A stretch of DNA of 64,000 nucleotides, from NCBI RefSeq assembly GCF_000720635.1, contig NZ_JOCF01000043.1, positions 1 to 64,000 of the forward strand, in the 5' to 3' direction. A program made the translations under genes and the position numbers. Each line of letters begins with the position of its first letter. Position 1 is the stretch's first letter. Source of the stretch: Streptomyces sp. NRRL WC-3742. Its GTDB lineage: Bacteria > Actinomycetota > Actinomycetes > Streptomycetales > Streptomycetaceae. Below the pieces are notes generated by a model that was not told where the DNA came from, made no database searches, and worked only from the letters and a program-made list of their open reading frames with translations. Of the stretch, positions 15,106 through 22,838 are shown in pieces.

Positions 15106-16285
15106 CCCAACCCCCGTCCAGAGTCTCGCAGTTGGCCACCCGGGCGACCCGGTGCGCGGCCAGGAACGCTCCCACCGCCGCCGGCCAGCCGTACCGCTCC
15201 GCCTGCGCCCGGGCCGCCGCCCGCCGCGCCGACTCCGGCCGCGCCAGCAACTCCCGTACGGCCGAGGCGAATCCGGCGCCCGTGTCGGCCGCCGCCACCC
15301 CGGCGAGCCCGATCAGCCCGGGCAGGGCGGAGGAGCGGCTCACCACGACGGGCGTCCCGCAGGCCAGCGCCTCCATCGCCGCCAGCCCGAAGGTCTCCAC
15401 CGGCCCGGGTGCCAGCGCCACGTCCGCACACCCCAACAGCCGTGCCAGCGCCGCCCGTTCGCCCAGATGCCCGAGGAAGCGCACCCGCAGCCCCAGCCGC
15501 AGGGCCCGCTGCTCCAGCCTCGCCCGCAGCGGCCCGGTGCCGGCCACCACCAGCACGGCCGGCCCCCGCCGGGCCCGCAGCGCGGCCAGCGCCTCCAGCG
15601 CCCGCTCGGGCCGCTTCTCCGCCGAGAGCCGCGAGCAGAGCACCAGCAGCGTCTCGTCCGGCGCGGCGTACCGGGCCCGCTCCTCGGCCCGTACCCGCGG
15701 CTCCAGCGGCCGCATCGCGGTCAGGTCCACCCCGAGCGGGGCCCGGACGAGGTTCGGCGTTCCGATCCGGCGGAACTCGGCCGCCGCCCAGTCGGTGGTG
15801 CACAGCACCGCGTCGTACTCCCGCGCCGTCGCCGCGTTGAGCCGGTCGGCCGCCGCGTCGGCCAGCGGGCCCGGCACGCCCCAGGTGCGCAGCACCCCGG
15901 CGGCGCTCTCGTGCGAGACCATCACCGAGCGCACGCCGTGCCGCCGCGCCCAGGCGCCCGTCCAGCGCAGGGTGGTGCGGTCGGAGACCTCCAGCCGGTC
16001 GGGGGAGAGGCGGGTCAGCTCGGCGGCGACGGCCGCGCGGTCGACGAGCAGCCGGTAACCGCCGCTGGCGGGCAGCACCGGCCCGGGCAGGGTGATCACC
16101 AGGCCCTGGTCGGTCTCCTCCTCGCTGCGCCGCTCCCCGGGCACGATGAGCACCGGCCGGTGCCCCGCCGCCCGGTACCCGGCGCCGAGGTGGCGCAGCG
16201 CGGTGCGAAGGCCCCCGGAGACGGGGGTGACGAAGTTGGCGAGCCGCACGACGGTCAGCGGCGCACCGGACGGCTCCGCGCTCAT
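15080..16285 (-). CDS. GT4-family glycosyltransferase
   Basis: The protein is 401 residues with two Rossmann halves (GT-B). The N-terminal acceptor domain begins VVRLANFVTPVSGGLRTAL. The C-terminal donor domain has LVLCSRLSAEKRPERAL, VLVVAGTGPLRARLE, VRFLGHLGERAALARLL and the E-x7-E motif ETFGLAAMEALACGTPVVV, all standard for GT4 enzymes related to PimB/MgtA mannosyltransferases. The start ATG 16283-16285 overlaps the stop of the upstream glycosyltransferase as ATGA. It probably glycosylates a lipid or polysaccharide acceptor at the inner membrane face; the donor sugar is not known. Confidence 0.92.
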   Translation of the reverse strand: MSAEPSGAPLTVVRLANFVTPVSGGLRTALRHLGAGYRAAGHRPVLIVPGERRSEEETDQGLVITLPGPVLPASGGYRLLVDRAAVAAELTRLSPDRLEVSDRTTLRWTGAWARRHGVRSVMVSHESAAGVLRTWGVPGPLADAAADRLNAATAREYDAVLCTTDWAAAEFRRIGTPNLVRAPLGVDLTAMRPLEPRVRAEERARYAAPDETLLVLCSRLSAEKRPERALEALAALRARRGPAVLVVAGTGPLRARLEQRALRLGLRVRFLGHLGERAALARLLGCADVALAPGPVETFGLAAMEALACGTPVVVSRSSALPGLIGLAGVAAADTGAGFASAVRELLARPESARRAAARAQAERYGWPAAVGAFLAAHRVARVANCETLDGGWDEPARQRV

Positions 16286-17649
16286 GCCGGCAGCTCCTCG
16301 ACGGTCGTGACCTGCCCGGCGGCGAGCCGGTCGTCGGCCCGCGCGACGACCGGTTCCGCCGCGACCGTCTCCGCCGCGACCGTCTCCGCGACGACCGTCT
16401 CCGCGACGACCGTCTCCGCGACGACCGACTCCGCCGCGATCGTCCCCGCAGCGACCGGTTCCGCCGCGACCGCTTCCGTAGTGACCCCAACCGCTACGCC
16501 CTTGTCGCGGCCCTCCGCCAGCACCTCCGCGTAGTGCCCCAGCAGCAGGTCCCCGACCGCCTCCCACGTCCGGGCCGTCACATCCGCCCGCCCCGCCAGA
16601 CCGTACCCCGCCCGCCGATCCGGATCGGCGGCCAGCTCGGCCACCGCCCGGGCGATCGCCACGCCGTCCCTCGGCGGCACCAGCAGCCCCGTCCGGTGGT
16701 GCCCCACCAGGTCCAGCGGGCCGCCCGCCGCCGGGCCGATCACCGCGACCCCGCTCGCCATGGCCTCCTGGATGGTCTGGCAGAAGGTCTCCAGCGGCCC
16801 GGTGTGCACGAACACGTCGAGGGTGGCGAAACAACGCGCCAGCTCCTCCCCGGTGCGCCGCCCCAGGAACACCGCCCCCGGCATGGCCGCCTTGAGCCCG
16901 GGCGCGGAGGGCCCGTCCCCGATGACCACCACCCGCACCCCGGGCAGCGCCGAGGTCGCCGCCAGCAGGTCCACCCGCTTCTCGGGCGCCAGCCGCCCGA
17001 CGTACCCGACCAGCACCTCCCCGCCCGGCGCGAGTGCCCGGTGCAGCGCCTCGTCCCGGTGCCTGGGGTGGAAGCGCACCGAGTCGACTCCGCGCGGCCA
17101 CAGCTGCACCCGGGGAACCCCGTGCGCCGTCAGGTCCTGCGCGGCCGGCGTGGACGGCGCCAGCGTCCGGGCGGCGGCCCGGTGCACGGACCGGATGCGC
17201 CGCCACGCGGCGGCCTCGCCCAGCCCCCGCCCGGCGCGGTAGGCGTGCGCGTAGCCCGCCAGATCGGTCTGGTAGACGGCCACGGCGGGCACCCCGAGCC
17301 GCGCCGCGACCTGCATCCCGCGCGCGCCGAGCACGAACGGGCTGGCCAGGTGGACGATGTCCGGCCGGTGCCCGGCGATCGCGGCCGCCAGCTGCCGGCT
17401 CGGCAGCGCGATCCGCACCTGCGGGTACCCCGGCAGCGGCATCGACGGGATGCGCACCACCGGGATCTCGGCGGTCTCGGCCCCGCCGCCGAAACTCTGC
17501 GGCGGGCAGTGGGCGCTCCGCGCGGGAGCCGGGGTGACGACGAGGGGCCGGTGGCCCCGGCGCACCAGGTGCTCGGCCGTCCGCAGCACGCTGTGGGCGA
17601 CTCCGTTGACCTCGGGAGGGAAGGATTCGGTGACGATGGCGACGCGCAT
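16282..17649 (-). CDS. GT4-family glycosyltransferase (MgtA-like) with a repeat tail
   Basis: The protein is 455 residues. The N-terminus IVTESFPPEVNGVAHSV is characteristic of GDP-mannose-dependent MgtA/PimB-type enzymes, as are YQTDLAGYA and SVRFHP. The donor domain has VGYVGRLAPEKRVDLL, VVIGDGPSAPGL, and ETFCQTIQEAMASGVAVI (E-x7-E). After residue 400 the chain runs into about ten degenerate five-residue repeats of the type VAAE(T/P/S)V, not expected in this family and probably disordered. MRVAIV is the chosen start. It is the first gene of the operon with a second GT4 and the SGNH hydrolase. Confidence 0.92.
   Translation of the reverse strand: MRVAIVTESFPPEVNGVAHSVLRTAEHLVRRGHRPLVVTPAPARSAHCPPQSFGGGAETAEIPVVRIPSMPLPGYPQVRIALPSRQLAAAIAGHRPDIVHLASPFVLGARGMQVAARLGVPAVAVYQTDLAGYAHAYRAGRGLGEAAAWRRIRSVHRAAARTLAPSTPAAQDLTAHGVPRVQLWPRGVDSVRFHPRHRDEALHRALAPGGEVLVGYVGRLAPEKRVDLLAATSALPGVRVVVIGDGPSAPGLKAAMPGAVFLGRRTGEELARCFATLDVFVHTGPLETFCQTIQEAMASGVAVIGPAAGGPLDLVGHHRTGLLVPPRDGVAIARAVAELAADPDRRAGYGLAGRADVTARTWEAVGDLLLGHYAEVLAEGRDKGVAVGVTTEAVAAEPVAAGTIAAESVVAETVVAETVVAETVAAETVAAEPVVARADDRLAAGQVTTVEELPA
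16345..16480. repeat. 15-bp coding tandem repeats in the glycosyltransferase C-terminus
   Basis: The sequence is made of 15-bp units like CGACGACCGTCTCCG in about nine copies, the best three being nearly identical (about 16380-16430). The repeat is a multiple of three, so copy-number change keeps the frame and only alters tail length. Confidence 0.85.
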
Positions 17650-17761
17650 GCTGAATTTCTGTCCACACCCGGCATGCACCCGGCCAAAGGGATCTGTCGT
17701 ACAAGCGAACGCGGGTCGGCGATTTGCACCACCGACCCGCGCAGGGGCTGATCCGCTCCGG

Positions 17762-17950
17762 TCAGACCGACCCGGCGGCCTCCTTCAGCTCGGCGTACGG
17801 AGCGAGCTTGCGGATGGACTCGATGCTCCTGAGGCAGTCGTCCTTGCTCTCCTGCGGATCGCCGGTGACCACGACCGTCCCGTTGCTCGCCTTGAGCCGG
17901 AACCGGTGCATCCCGCTCTCGTCCGTGTACAGCTCGAACTTCCCGGCCAT
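17762..17950 (-). CDS. DUF1508 (YegP-like) small protein
   Basis: The protein is 62 residues and matches the single-repeat DUF1508 family: KFELYTDESGMHRFRLKASNG, then ESKDDCLRSIESIRKLAP. Larger YegP proteins hold two such units; one is common in actinobacteria. It is cytosolic with unknown function. The start ATG 17948-17950 begins the conserved MAGKFELY. It stands alone between the glycosyltransferase operon and the divergent xyloglucanase. Confidence 0.88.
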   Translation of the reverse strand: MAGKFELYTDESGMHRFRLKASNGTVVVTGDPQESKDDCLRSIESIRKLAPYAELKEAAGSV

Positions 17951-18209
17951 GTCAGTACGTACCTCTCGCTCAGGTGACCCCCACGATGAAAAGTAGGGCC
18001 AAACCCCGTGGAGTGCAGGTCAGTTGACCCAGTCGGGTGGCGGCCATTCGGGTCGCGGGGGCGGGTGCGGGACGGGCCGCCGAAAGAAATCTGTGGACTC
18101 GCGGCAACCCTTTGCGGAAGCGGTGGCAACGGGAAGACGGATCCGGTCGGTTCCGGATGCCGCGATCCGCTCTCCCCTGACGCATGCTTCGCAAGGAGAA
18201 ATTCGACCC

Positions 18210-20834
18210 ATGAGCAACTCCCCCCACAGCCGACGCCGTGGGCGTCACCGCCGTCGTCTGAGTGCTACCGCGCTGCTGCTCGGTGTGCCCGTCGCCGTCG
18301 GGTCGTACTTCGTGTTCGTGCACGAGGACTCGCAGGCTGCGGTGGTCGACGACGGTGCCTACTACCGGCTGGTGTCGGTGCGCAGCGGGAAGGTGCTGGA
18401 CGTCAACGCCTTCTCCGGCGCCGACGGCACCCGTATCCAGCAGTGGACGGACCAGAACACGGCCAACCAGCAGTGGCGCCTGAAGTCCACCGGGGACGGC
18501 TACTACGAGCTGGTGAACCGCAACAGCGGCAAGGTGCTGGGCATCGTGGGCGACGCGACGAACCAGGGCGCCGTCACCGAGCAGCAGACGGACCGGTCCG
18601 CCCCCTCCCAGCAGTGGCGGATCAGCGACGTGAGCGGGGCCGACGCCGTCACCTTCACCTCCCGTAGGAGCGGTCAGGTCCTGGATGTGACGGGCAGCTC
18701 CATGGACCAGGGCACGCAGATCATCCAGTGGCCCAGCTGGGGCGGTGCCAACCAGCAGTGGAAGCTGGTGAAGGTGCCCGGGGCCGCGACCGGCGGCGCG
18801 CAGGGCTCCGGATCGTACGTGTGGAAGAACGCCCAGATCGGCGGCGGCGGGTTCGTCACCGGCTTCGTCTTCAACCCGTCCCGCAAGGACCTGCTCTACG
18901 CGCGGACCGACATCGGTGGCGCGTACCGCTGGGACACCGGCGCCGGCCAGTGGATCTCGCTGACCGACTGGATCGGCGGGGCGGACTGGAACCTGCTGGG
19001 CATCGAGAGCCTGGCCACCGACCCGGTCGACCCGAACCGGCTGTACCTGGCGAGCGGCACGTACACCAACGGCTGGGCGGGCAACGGCTCGATCCTGCGC
19101 TCCACCGACCAGGGCCGCACCTTCCAGCGCACCGACCTGCCGTTCAAGCTGGGCGGCAACGAGGACGGCCGGTCGATGGGCGAGCGGCTGGTGGTGGACC
19201 CCTCCGACCACAGCACGCTCTACCTGGGCACCCGCAAGAACGGCCTGTGGCGCAGCACCGACTACGGCGTGACCTGGAGCCAGGTCGGTGCCTTCCCGGT
19301 CAAGGACGGTGCGAGCAGCGGGGTCGGCCTGTCCTTCGTGACCTTCGGCCCGGCGGGCAGCAGGACGATCTACGTGGGCGTGGCGGACAAGTCCACCTCG
19401 CTGTACCGCTCCACCGACGGCGGCAGCACCTGGCAGGCCGTCCCCGGCCAGCCGACGGGTCAGCTGCCGCACCACGGCGTGCTCTCCGGCGACGGCTCGT
19501 TCTACCTGACGTACAGCAACGGGCCGGGCCCGCAGCCGGTGACGGCCGGTTCGGTGTGGAAGTACACGCCGGCCACGGGGGCGTGGAAGAACATCTCGCC
19601 GGCCAGCGGCAGTTACGGCTTCGCGGGCCTCGCGGTCGACGCGCAGCACCCGGGCACGGTGATGGTCACCACCTTGAACCGCTGGTGGCCCAACGAGGAG
19701 CTGTACCGGTCGACCGACGGCGGCGCCACCTGGAAGGCGCTCAACGCGACGGCCGCGCGCGACGACTCCGCGGCGCCCTACATCGGCACCGGCATCGGGC
19801 ACTGGATGGGCGCGCTGGCCATCGACCCCTTCGACTCCGGGCACGTCCTGTACGGCACCGGATCGGGCATGTGGGGCAGCAACGACGTGACCGCGGCGGA
19901 CGGCGGGGGCGCCACCCACTGGACCATCCCCAAGGGGGTGGAGGAGACCGCGACCAACGGACTGATCAAGCCGTCCGGTCTCCCGCTGGTCAGCGCGCTC
20001 GGCGACGTCAGCGGGTTCCGGCACGACGACCTGACCAAGCCCTCCGCCAAGGTACTGGCCGGGCCGAAGTTCACCACCACCACGGGTATCGACTTCGCCC
20101 AGGCCAAGCCGGAGTTCTCCGTGCGGGTCGGTTCCGGCGGCGAGCAGCACGGCGCCTACTCGACCGACGGCGGAGCGAACTGGAAGCCGTTCGCGGCGGC
20201 GCCGACGGGCGACGCGGTCAGCGGTTCCACGGCCGTCTCGGCGGACGGCGCGACCGTGGTGTGGACCCCGCAGGGCCAGCCGCCGTTCCTGTCGACCGAC
20301 CGCGGCGCGTCCTGGACGGCGGTCTCCGGCCTGTCCAAGGACGCGGAGGTGGTGGCCGACCGCTCGACGGCGAGCACCTTCTACGCCCTCAGCGGCGGCA
20401 CCCTGTACGCGAGCACCGATGGCGGACGGCACTTCACCGCCCGCGCCACCGGCGTGGGTTACGGTCAGCTCAAGGCGGTCCCGGGTGTCGCGGGTGACCT
20501 GTGGATCTCGGCCAAGGACGGCGGCCTGCTGCACTCCACCAACGGCGGGGCGAGCTTCACCAAGGTCGCCGGGGTGGACGAGGCGAGCGGCGTCGGCTTC
20601 GGCAAGGCGGCACCGGGCGCCTCGTACCAGGCCCTCTACCTCAGCGGGACGGTCAAGGGCGTGACCGGGCTGTTCCGCTCCACGGACGCCGGCTCGACCT
20701 GGGTCCGGATCAACGACGACCAGCACCAGTACGGCGGGACCGTCATCAACGTCATCACGGGCGACCCCGACGTGTTCGGCCGCGTCTACCTCGGCAGCTA
20801 CGGCCGCGGCGTGGTGTACGGCGACCCCTCCTGA
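18210..20834 (+). CDS. Secreted GH74 xyloglucanase with N-terminal ricin-type lectin domain
   Basis: The protein is 874 residues. The Arg-rich N-terminus plus a hydrophobic segment (about 18-35) is a Tat/Sec-like signal. Residues about 45-190 form a ricin B-type beta-trefoil with repeated QxW motifs (QQWRLKS, QQWRISD, QQWKLVK). The rest is a GH74 two-propeller domain: YARTDIGGAYRW carries the expected catalytic-base Asp, and many sialidase-like STDGG-TW/F repeats follow. GH74 enzymes cleave the xyloglucan backbone. AAGGAG precedes the ATG. It is opposite to, but next to, two other hemicellulases; a strong terminator follows. Confidence 0.93.
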   Translation: MSNSPHSRRRGRHRRRLSATALLLGVPVAVGSYFVFVHEDSQAAVVDDGAYYRLVSVRSGKVLDVNAFSGADGTRIQQWTDQNTANQQWRLKSTGDGYYELVNRNSGKVLGIVGDATNQGAVTEQQTDRSAPSQQWRISDVSGADAVTFTSRRSGQVLDVTGSSMDQGTQIIQWPSWGGANQQWKLVKVPGAATGGAQGSGSYVWKNAQIGGGGFVTGFVFNPSRKDLLYARTDIGGAYRWDTGAGQWISLTDWIGGADWNLLGIESLATDPVDPNRLYLASGTYTNGWAGNGSILRSTDQGRTFQRTDLPFKLGGNEDGRSMGERLVVDPSDHSTLYLGTRKNGLWRSTDYGVTWSQVGAFPVKDGASSGVGLSFVTFGPAGSRTIYVGVADKSTSLYRSTDGGSTWQAVPGQPTGQLPHHGVLSGDGSFYLTYSNGPGPQPVTAGSVWKYTPATGAWKNISPASGSYGFAGLAVDAQHPGTVMVTTLNRWWPNEELYRSTDGGATWKALNATAARDDSAAPYIGTGIGHWMGALAIDPFDSGHVLYGTGSGMWGSNDVTAADGGGATHWTIPKGVEETATNGLIKPSGLPLVSALGDVSGFRHDDLTKPSAKVLAGPKFTTTTGIDFAQAKPEFSVRVGSGGEQHGAYSTDGGANWKPFAAAPTGDAVSGSTAVSADGATVVWTPQGQPPFLSTDRGASWTAVSGLSKDAEVVADRSTASTFYALSGGTLYASTDGGRHFTARATGVGYGQLKAVPGVAGDLWISAKDGGLLHSTNGGASFTKVAGVDEASGVGFGKAAPGASYQALYLSGTVKGVTGLFRSTDAGSTWVRINDDQHQYGGTVINVITGDPDVFGRVYLGSYGRGVVYGDPS

Positions 20835-20839
20835 TCCCG

Positions 20840-20877
20840 AGCCGAGGGGTGCCTCTCCTGGGAGGCACCCCTCGGCT
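20840..20877 (+). terminator. Rho-independent-type terminator after the GH74 gene
   Basis: A perfect 16-bp stem (20840-20855 with 20862-20877) encloses a 6-nt loop TCCTGG and is followed by TTCCTC. It lies 5 nt after the stop codon. Confidence 0.9.
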
Positions 20878-20880
20878 TTC

Positions 20881-21150
20881 CTCACAACCGGGTGTCAGTC
20901 CCGCCTGCCCGGCGCCTGCACCCAGACCTGCACCAACCCGCCGGCCGGCGTCTCCGGGTGGGACTGGAGGGCCGCGCAGGAAGCGGCGGACTTCTGGGCC
21001 AACCGCCGGATCGACTGGGGCACCACCACCTGGAACCAGGGGCAGGCATACGCCTGGCTCACCCCGCAGCAGGGCGGCGGCTGGCCCGGCGCGGCCACCG
21101 GCAACCGGTGGCTCGGATACTACGAGCCCAACGAGCCGAACCGCCCGCTC
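20881..21150 (+). pseudogene. C-terminal remnant of an unidentified protein
   Basis: The frame beginning CTC at 20881 reads as plausible protein without a start codon: GACTQTCTNPPAGVSGWDW, RAAQEAADFWANRRIDWG, TTTWNQGQAYAWLTPQQGGG and GNRWLGYYEPNEPNRPLSS. Composition (Trp, Tyr, Asn, paired Cys) is unlike the Arg/Pro-rich spurious frames here, suggesting a decayed secreted-protein C-terminus. The family is not recognised. It sits directly after the GH74 terminator. The remaining 21151-21339 contains only a short direct repeat (TGCCGGGTTCC twice near 21240-21260). Confidence 0.4.
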
Positions 21151-21339
21151 AGCAGCGATCACCCCGGTCTGCCTCTCTCCCGCGCGGATCCGGAACTCTC
21201 CCGTCCGGATCCGGGGCCATTCTGCACGGGGCCCGTCCTGCCGGGTTCCTGCCGGGTTCCCGCCACGTTACGGACACATGGCGGGGCGGGGCGGGAACCT
21301 GGCAGGAACGGCGTCTCGACGGACTCTCCCCGTCGAGGG

Positions 21340-22800
21340 TCATCCGAGCCGCCACTGCTGGTTGCTCCGCCCGTTGCAGGCCCAGAGCTGGACCGGGGCG
21401 CCGTTCGCCGTCGACGCTCCCCCGACGTCCAGGCAGAGCCCCGACTGGCCGCCGGTGACGGTGCCGTCGGCATTGCGGATCCACTGCTGGTTGGGCTGTC
21501 CGTTGCAGGGCCAGATGATCACCTTGGTGCCGTTGGCGGTGCCCCTGTTGTCGGCGTCCAGGCACATCTGGCTGCTGCCGGAGTACACCGTCAACTGGCC
21601 ACCGGGGGTGGCGGTCCACGCCTGGTTGGCAGCTCCGGAGCAGGAGCGGATCTGGGCCTGGGTGCCGCCGGTGGTGCTGGAGTTGGGAACCTCCAGGCAC
21701 TTTCCGGCCCCGACCGCGTGCAGCGGGCCGGTGACGGCGCCGCCGCCCGTGCCGACGCTGTAGCCGGCCGCCGTGATGTTGGCCTGGACGGCGTTGTCGG
21801 TGGCGTCGGACGGGTAGCCGCTGACGACGGCGCCCTCGTAGAACGTCCCGAGGCTCTGGTTGGTGTTGCCGGCGCAGCAGTCGCCACCGCTGCCCAGGAT
21901 GACGGCGCCCTGCTGCCTCATCGGGCTGTAGCCGGGCGGGAGCGCGCCGTTCCAGAGCGTGGTGAGCCCGCCCGACTGGGCGTCACCGCCCTTGAGTGCG
22001 AACCGGGAGGTTCCGTTGTTCTTCAGCATCGCGGTGACGTAGCGGCTGGAGAAGGGCCGCTGGTTCTGGTTCCACGACTGGCTGCCGCCGGAGTACAGGC
22101 CGTACTCGAGGTCGGCCTGTACCCACGGTCCGGTCCCCGAGCAGCCGCCGAACCAGCAACTGGTCCCGAAGTAGATGGCGTTCATGGCGCCCGCGCCGTC
22201 CGCCTTCCGGTCCGTCTCGCTGTTCCCGTAGTCGAAGCAGCAACCGCCGTTGACGTGCACGCCACTGGTCACCATGTACGCACCCTGGGGGGCGCTGCCG
22301 AGCGGCATCCCGGAGGAGGACCCGTCGTGCCAGTAGCTGTTCCCGGGGTTGATGTACAGGGAGTACGCCTTGGCGCCGCCGAGCGCGAGGGCCTCGCTGG
22401 TCGCGCTGGCCGGGGTGTCGCTGCCTCCGGCGCCCCCGGGGCCCTGGTACGCGAGGTCGTTGCCGTGTCCGGACTGGTCGAAGACCACCGTGACCACGCA
22501 CGAGGTGCCCGCGCAGAAGGCGTCCTGGGCGGCCGCGTCGGCGACGCCCCCGGCACTGCCGACGCCGACGTCCTTCGTCCTGCCGTCCGAGGCCCGCCGG
22601 ACCTGGTAGAGCGCTCCGTTGTACGCCGAGTAGAGCGCACGCGTCGTGGAGTGCGCGGCCACGCAGGGCGTCCCGCCCGCCGCGTAGAGGTCGCAGGGGC
22701 CGGTGGCGGCGGCCTGCGCGGTACCGGCGAGTCCTCCCGTGCCGGTCAGGGTGCCGACGACCAGCAGGATCGTGGCGAACACGCGGGTGAGCGTTCTCAT
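21340..22800 (-). CDS. Secreted GH54-type alpha-L-arabinofuranosidase with ricin-type lectin domain
   Basis: The protein is 486 residues. A clear signal peptide (VFATILLVVGTLTGTGG...AQA) precedes mature CDLYAAGGTPCVAAHSTTRALY, the standard start of the ArfB/GH54 catalytic domain. FDQSGHGNDL, the cysteine-rich GGCCFDYGNSETD and GGDCCAGNTN confirm the family. From about residue 355 a ricin B lectin domain follows with LHAVGAGKCLEVPNSSTTGG and QxW repeats. GH54 enzymes remove arabinose side chains from arabinoxylan or arabinan. GGAGAGGC precedes the ATG. It is 38 bases after the GH27 gene and probably co-transcribed. Confidence 0.92.
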   Translation of the reverse strand: MRTLTRVFATILLVVGTLTGTGGLAGTAQAAATGPCDLYAAGGTPCVAAHSTTRALYSAYNGALYQVRRASDGRTKDVGVGSAGGVADAAAQDAFCAGTSCVVTVVFDQSGHGNDLAYQGPGGAGGSDTPASATSEALALGGAKAYSLYINPGNSYWHDGSSSGMPLGSAPQGAYMVTSGVHVNGGCCFDYGNSETDRKADGAGAMNAIYFGTSCWFGGCSGTGPWVQADLEYGLYSGGSQSWNQNQRPFSSRYVTAMLKNNGTSRFALKGGDAQSGGLTTLWNGALPPGYSPMRQQGAVILGSGGDCCAGNTNQSLGTFYEGAVVSGYPSDATDNAVQANITAAGYSVGTGGGAVTGPLHAVGAGKCLEVPNSSTTGGTQAQIRSCSGAANQAWTATPGGQLTVYSGSSQMCLDADNRGTANGTKVIIWPCNGQPNQQWIRNADGTVTGGQSGLCLDVGGASTANGAPVQLWACNGRSNQQWRLG

Positions 22801-22838
22801 GGCTTGCCTCTCCATCCGTCCCTGGCTGCGGGGGAGTA

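Noticed and set aside
17970..20885. Long open frame of about 970 codons antisense to the GH74 gene
   Set aside because: Its translation is low-complexity and matches no fold; it exists because high GC removes stop codons opposite the real gene, which has clear domains.
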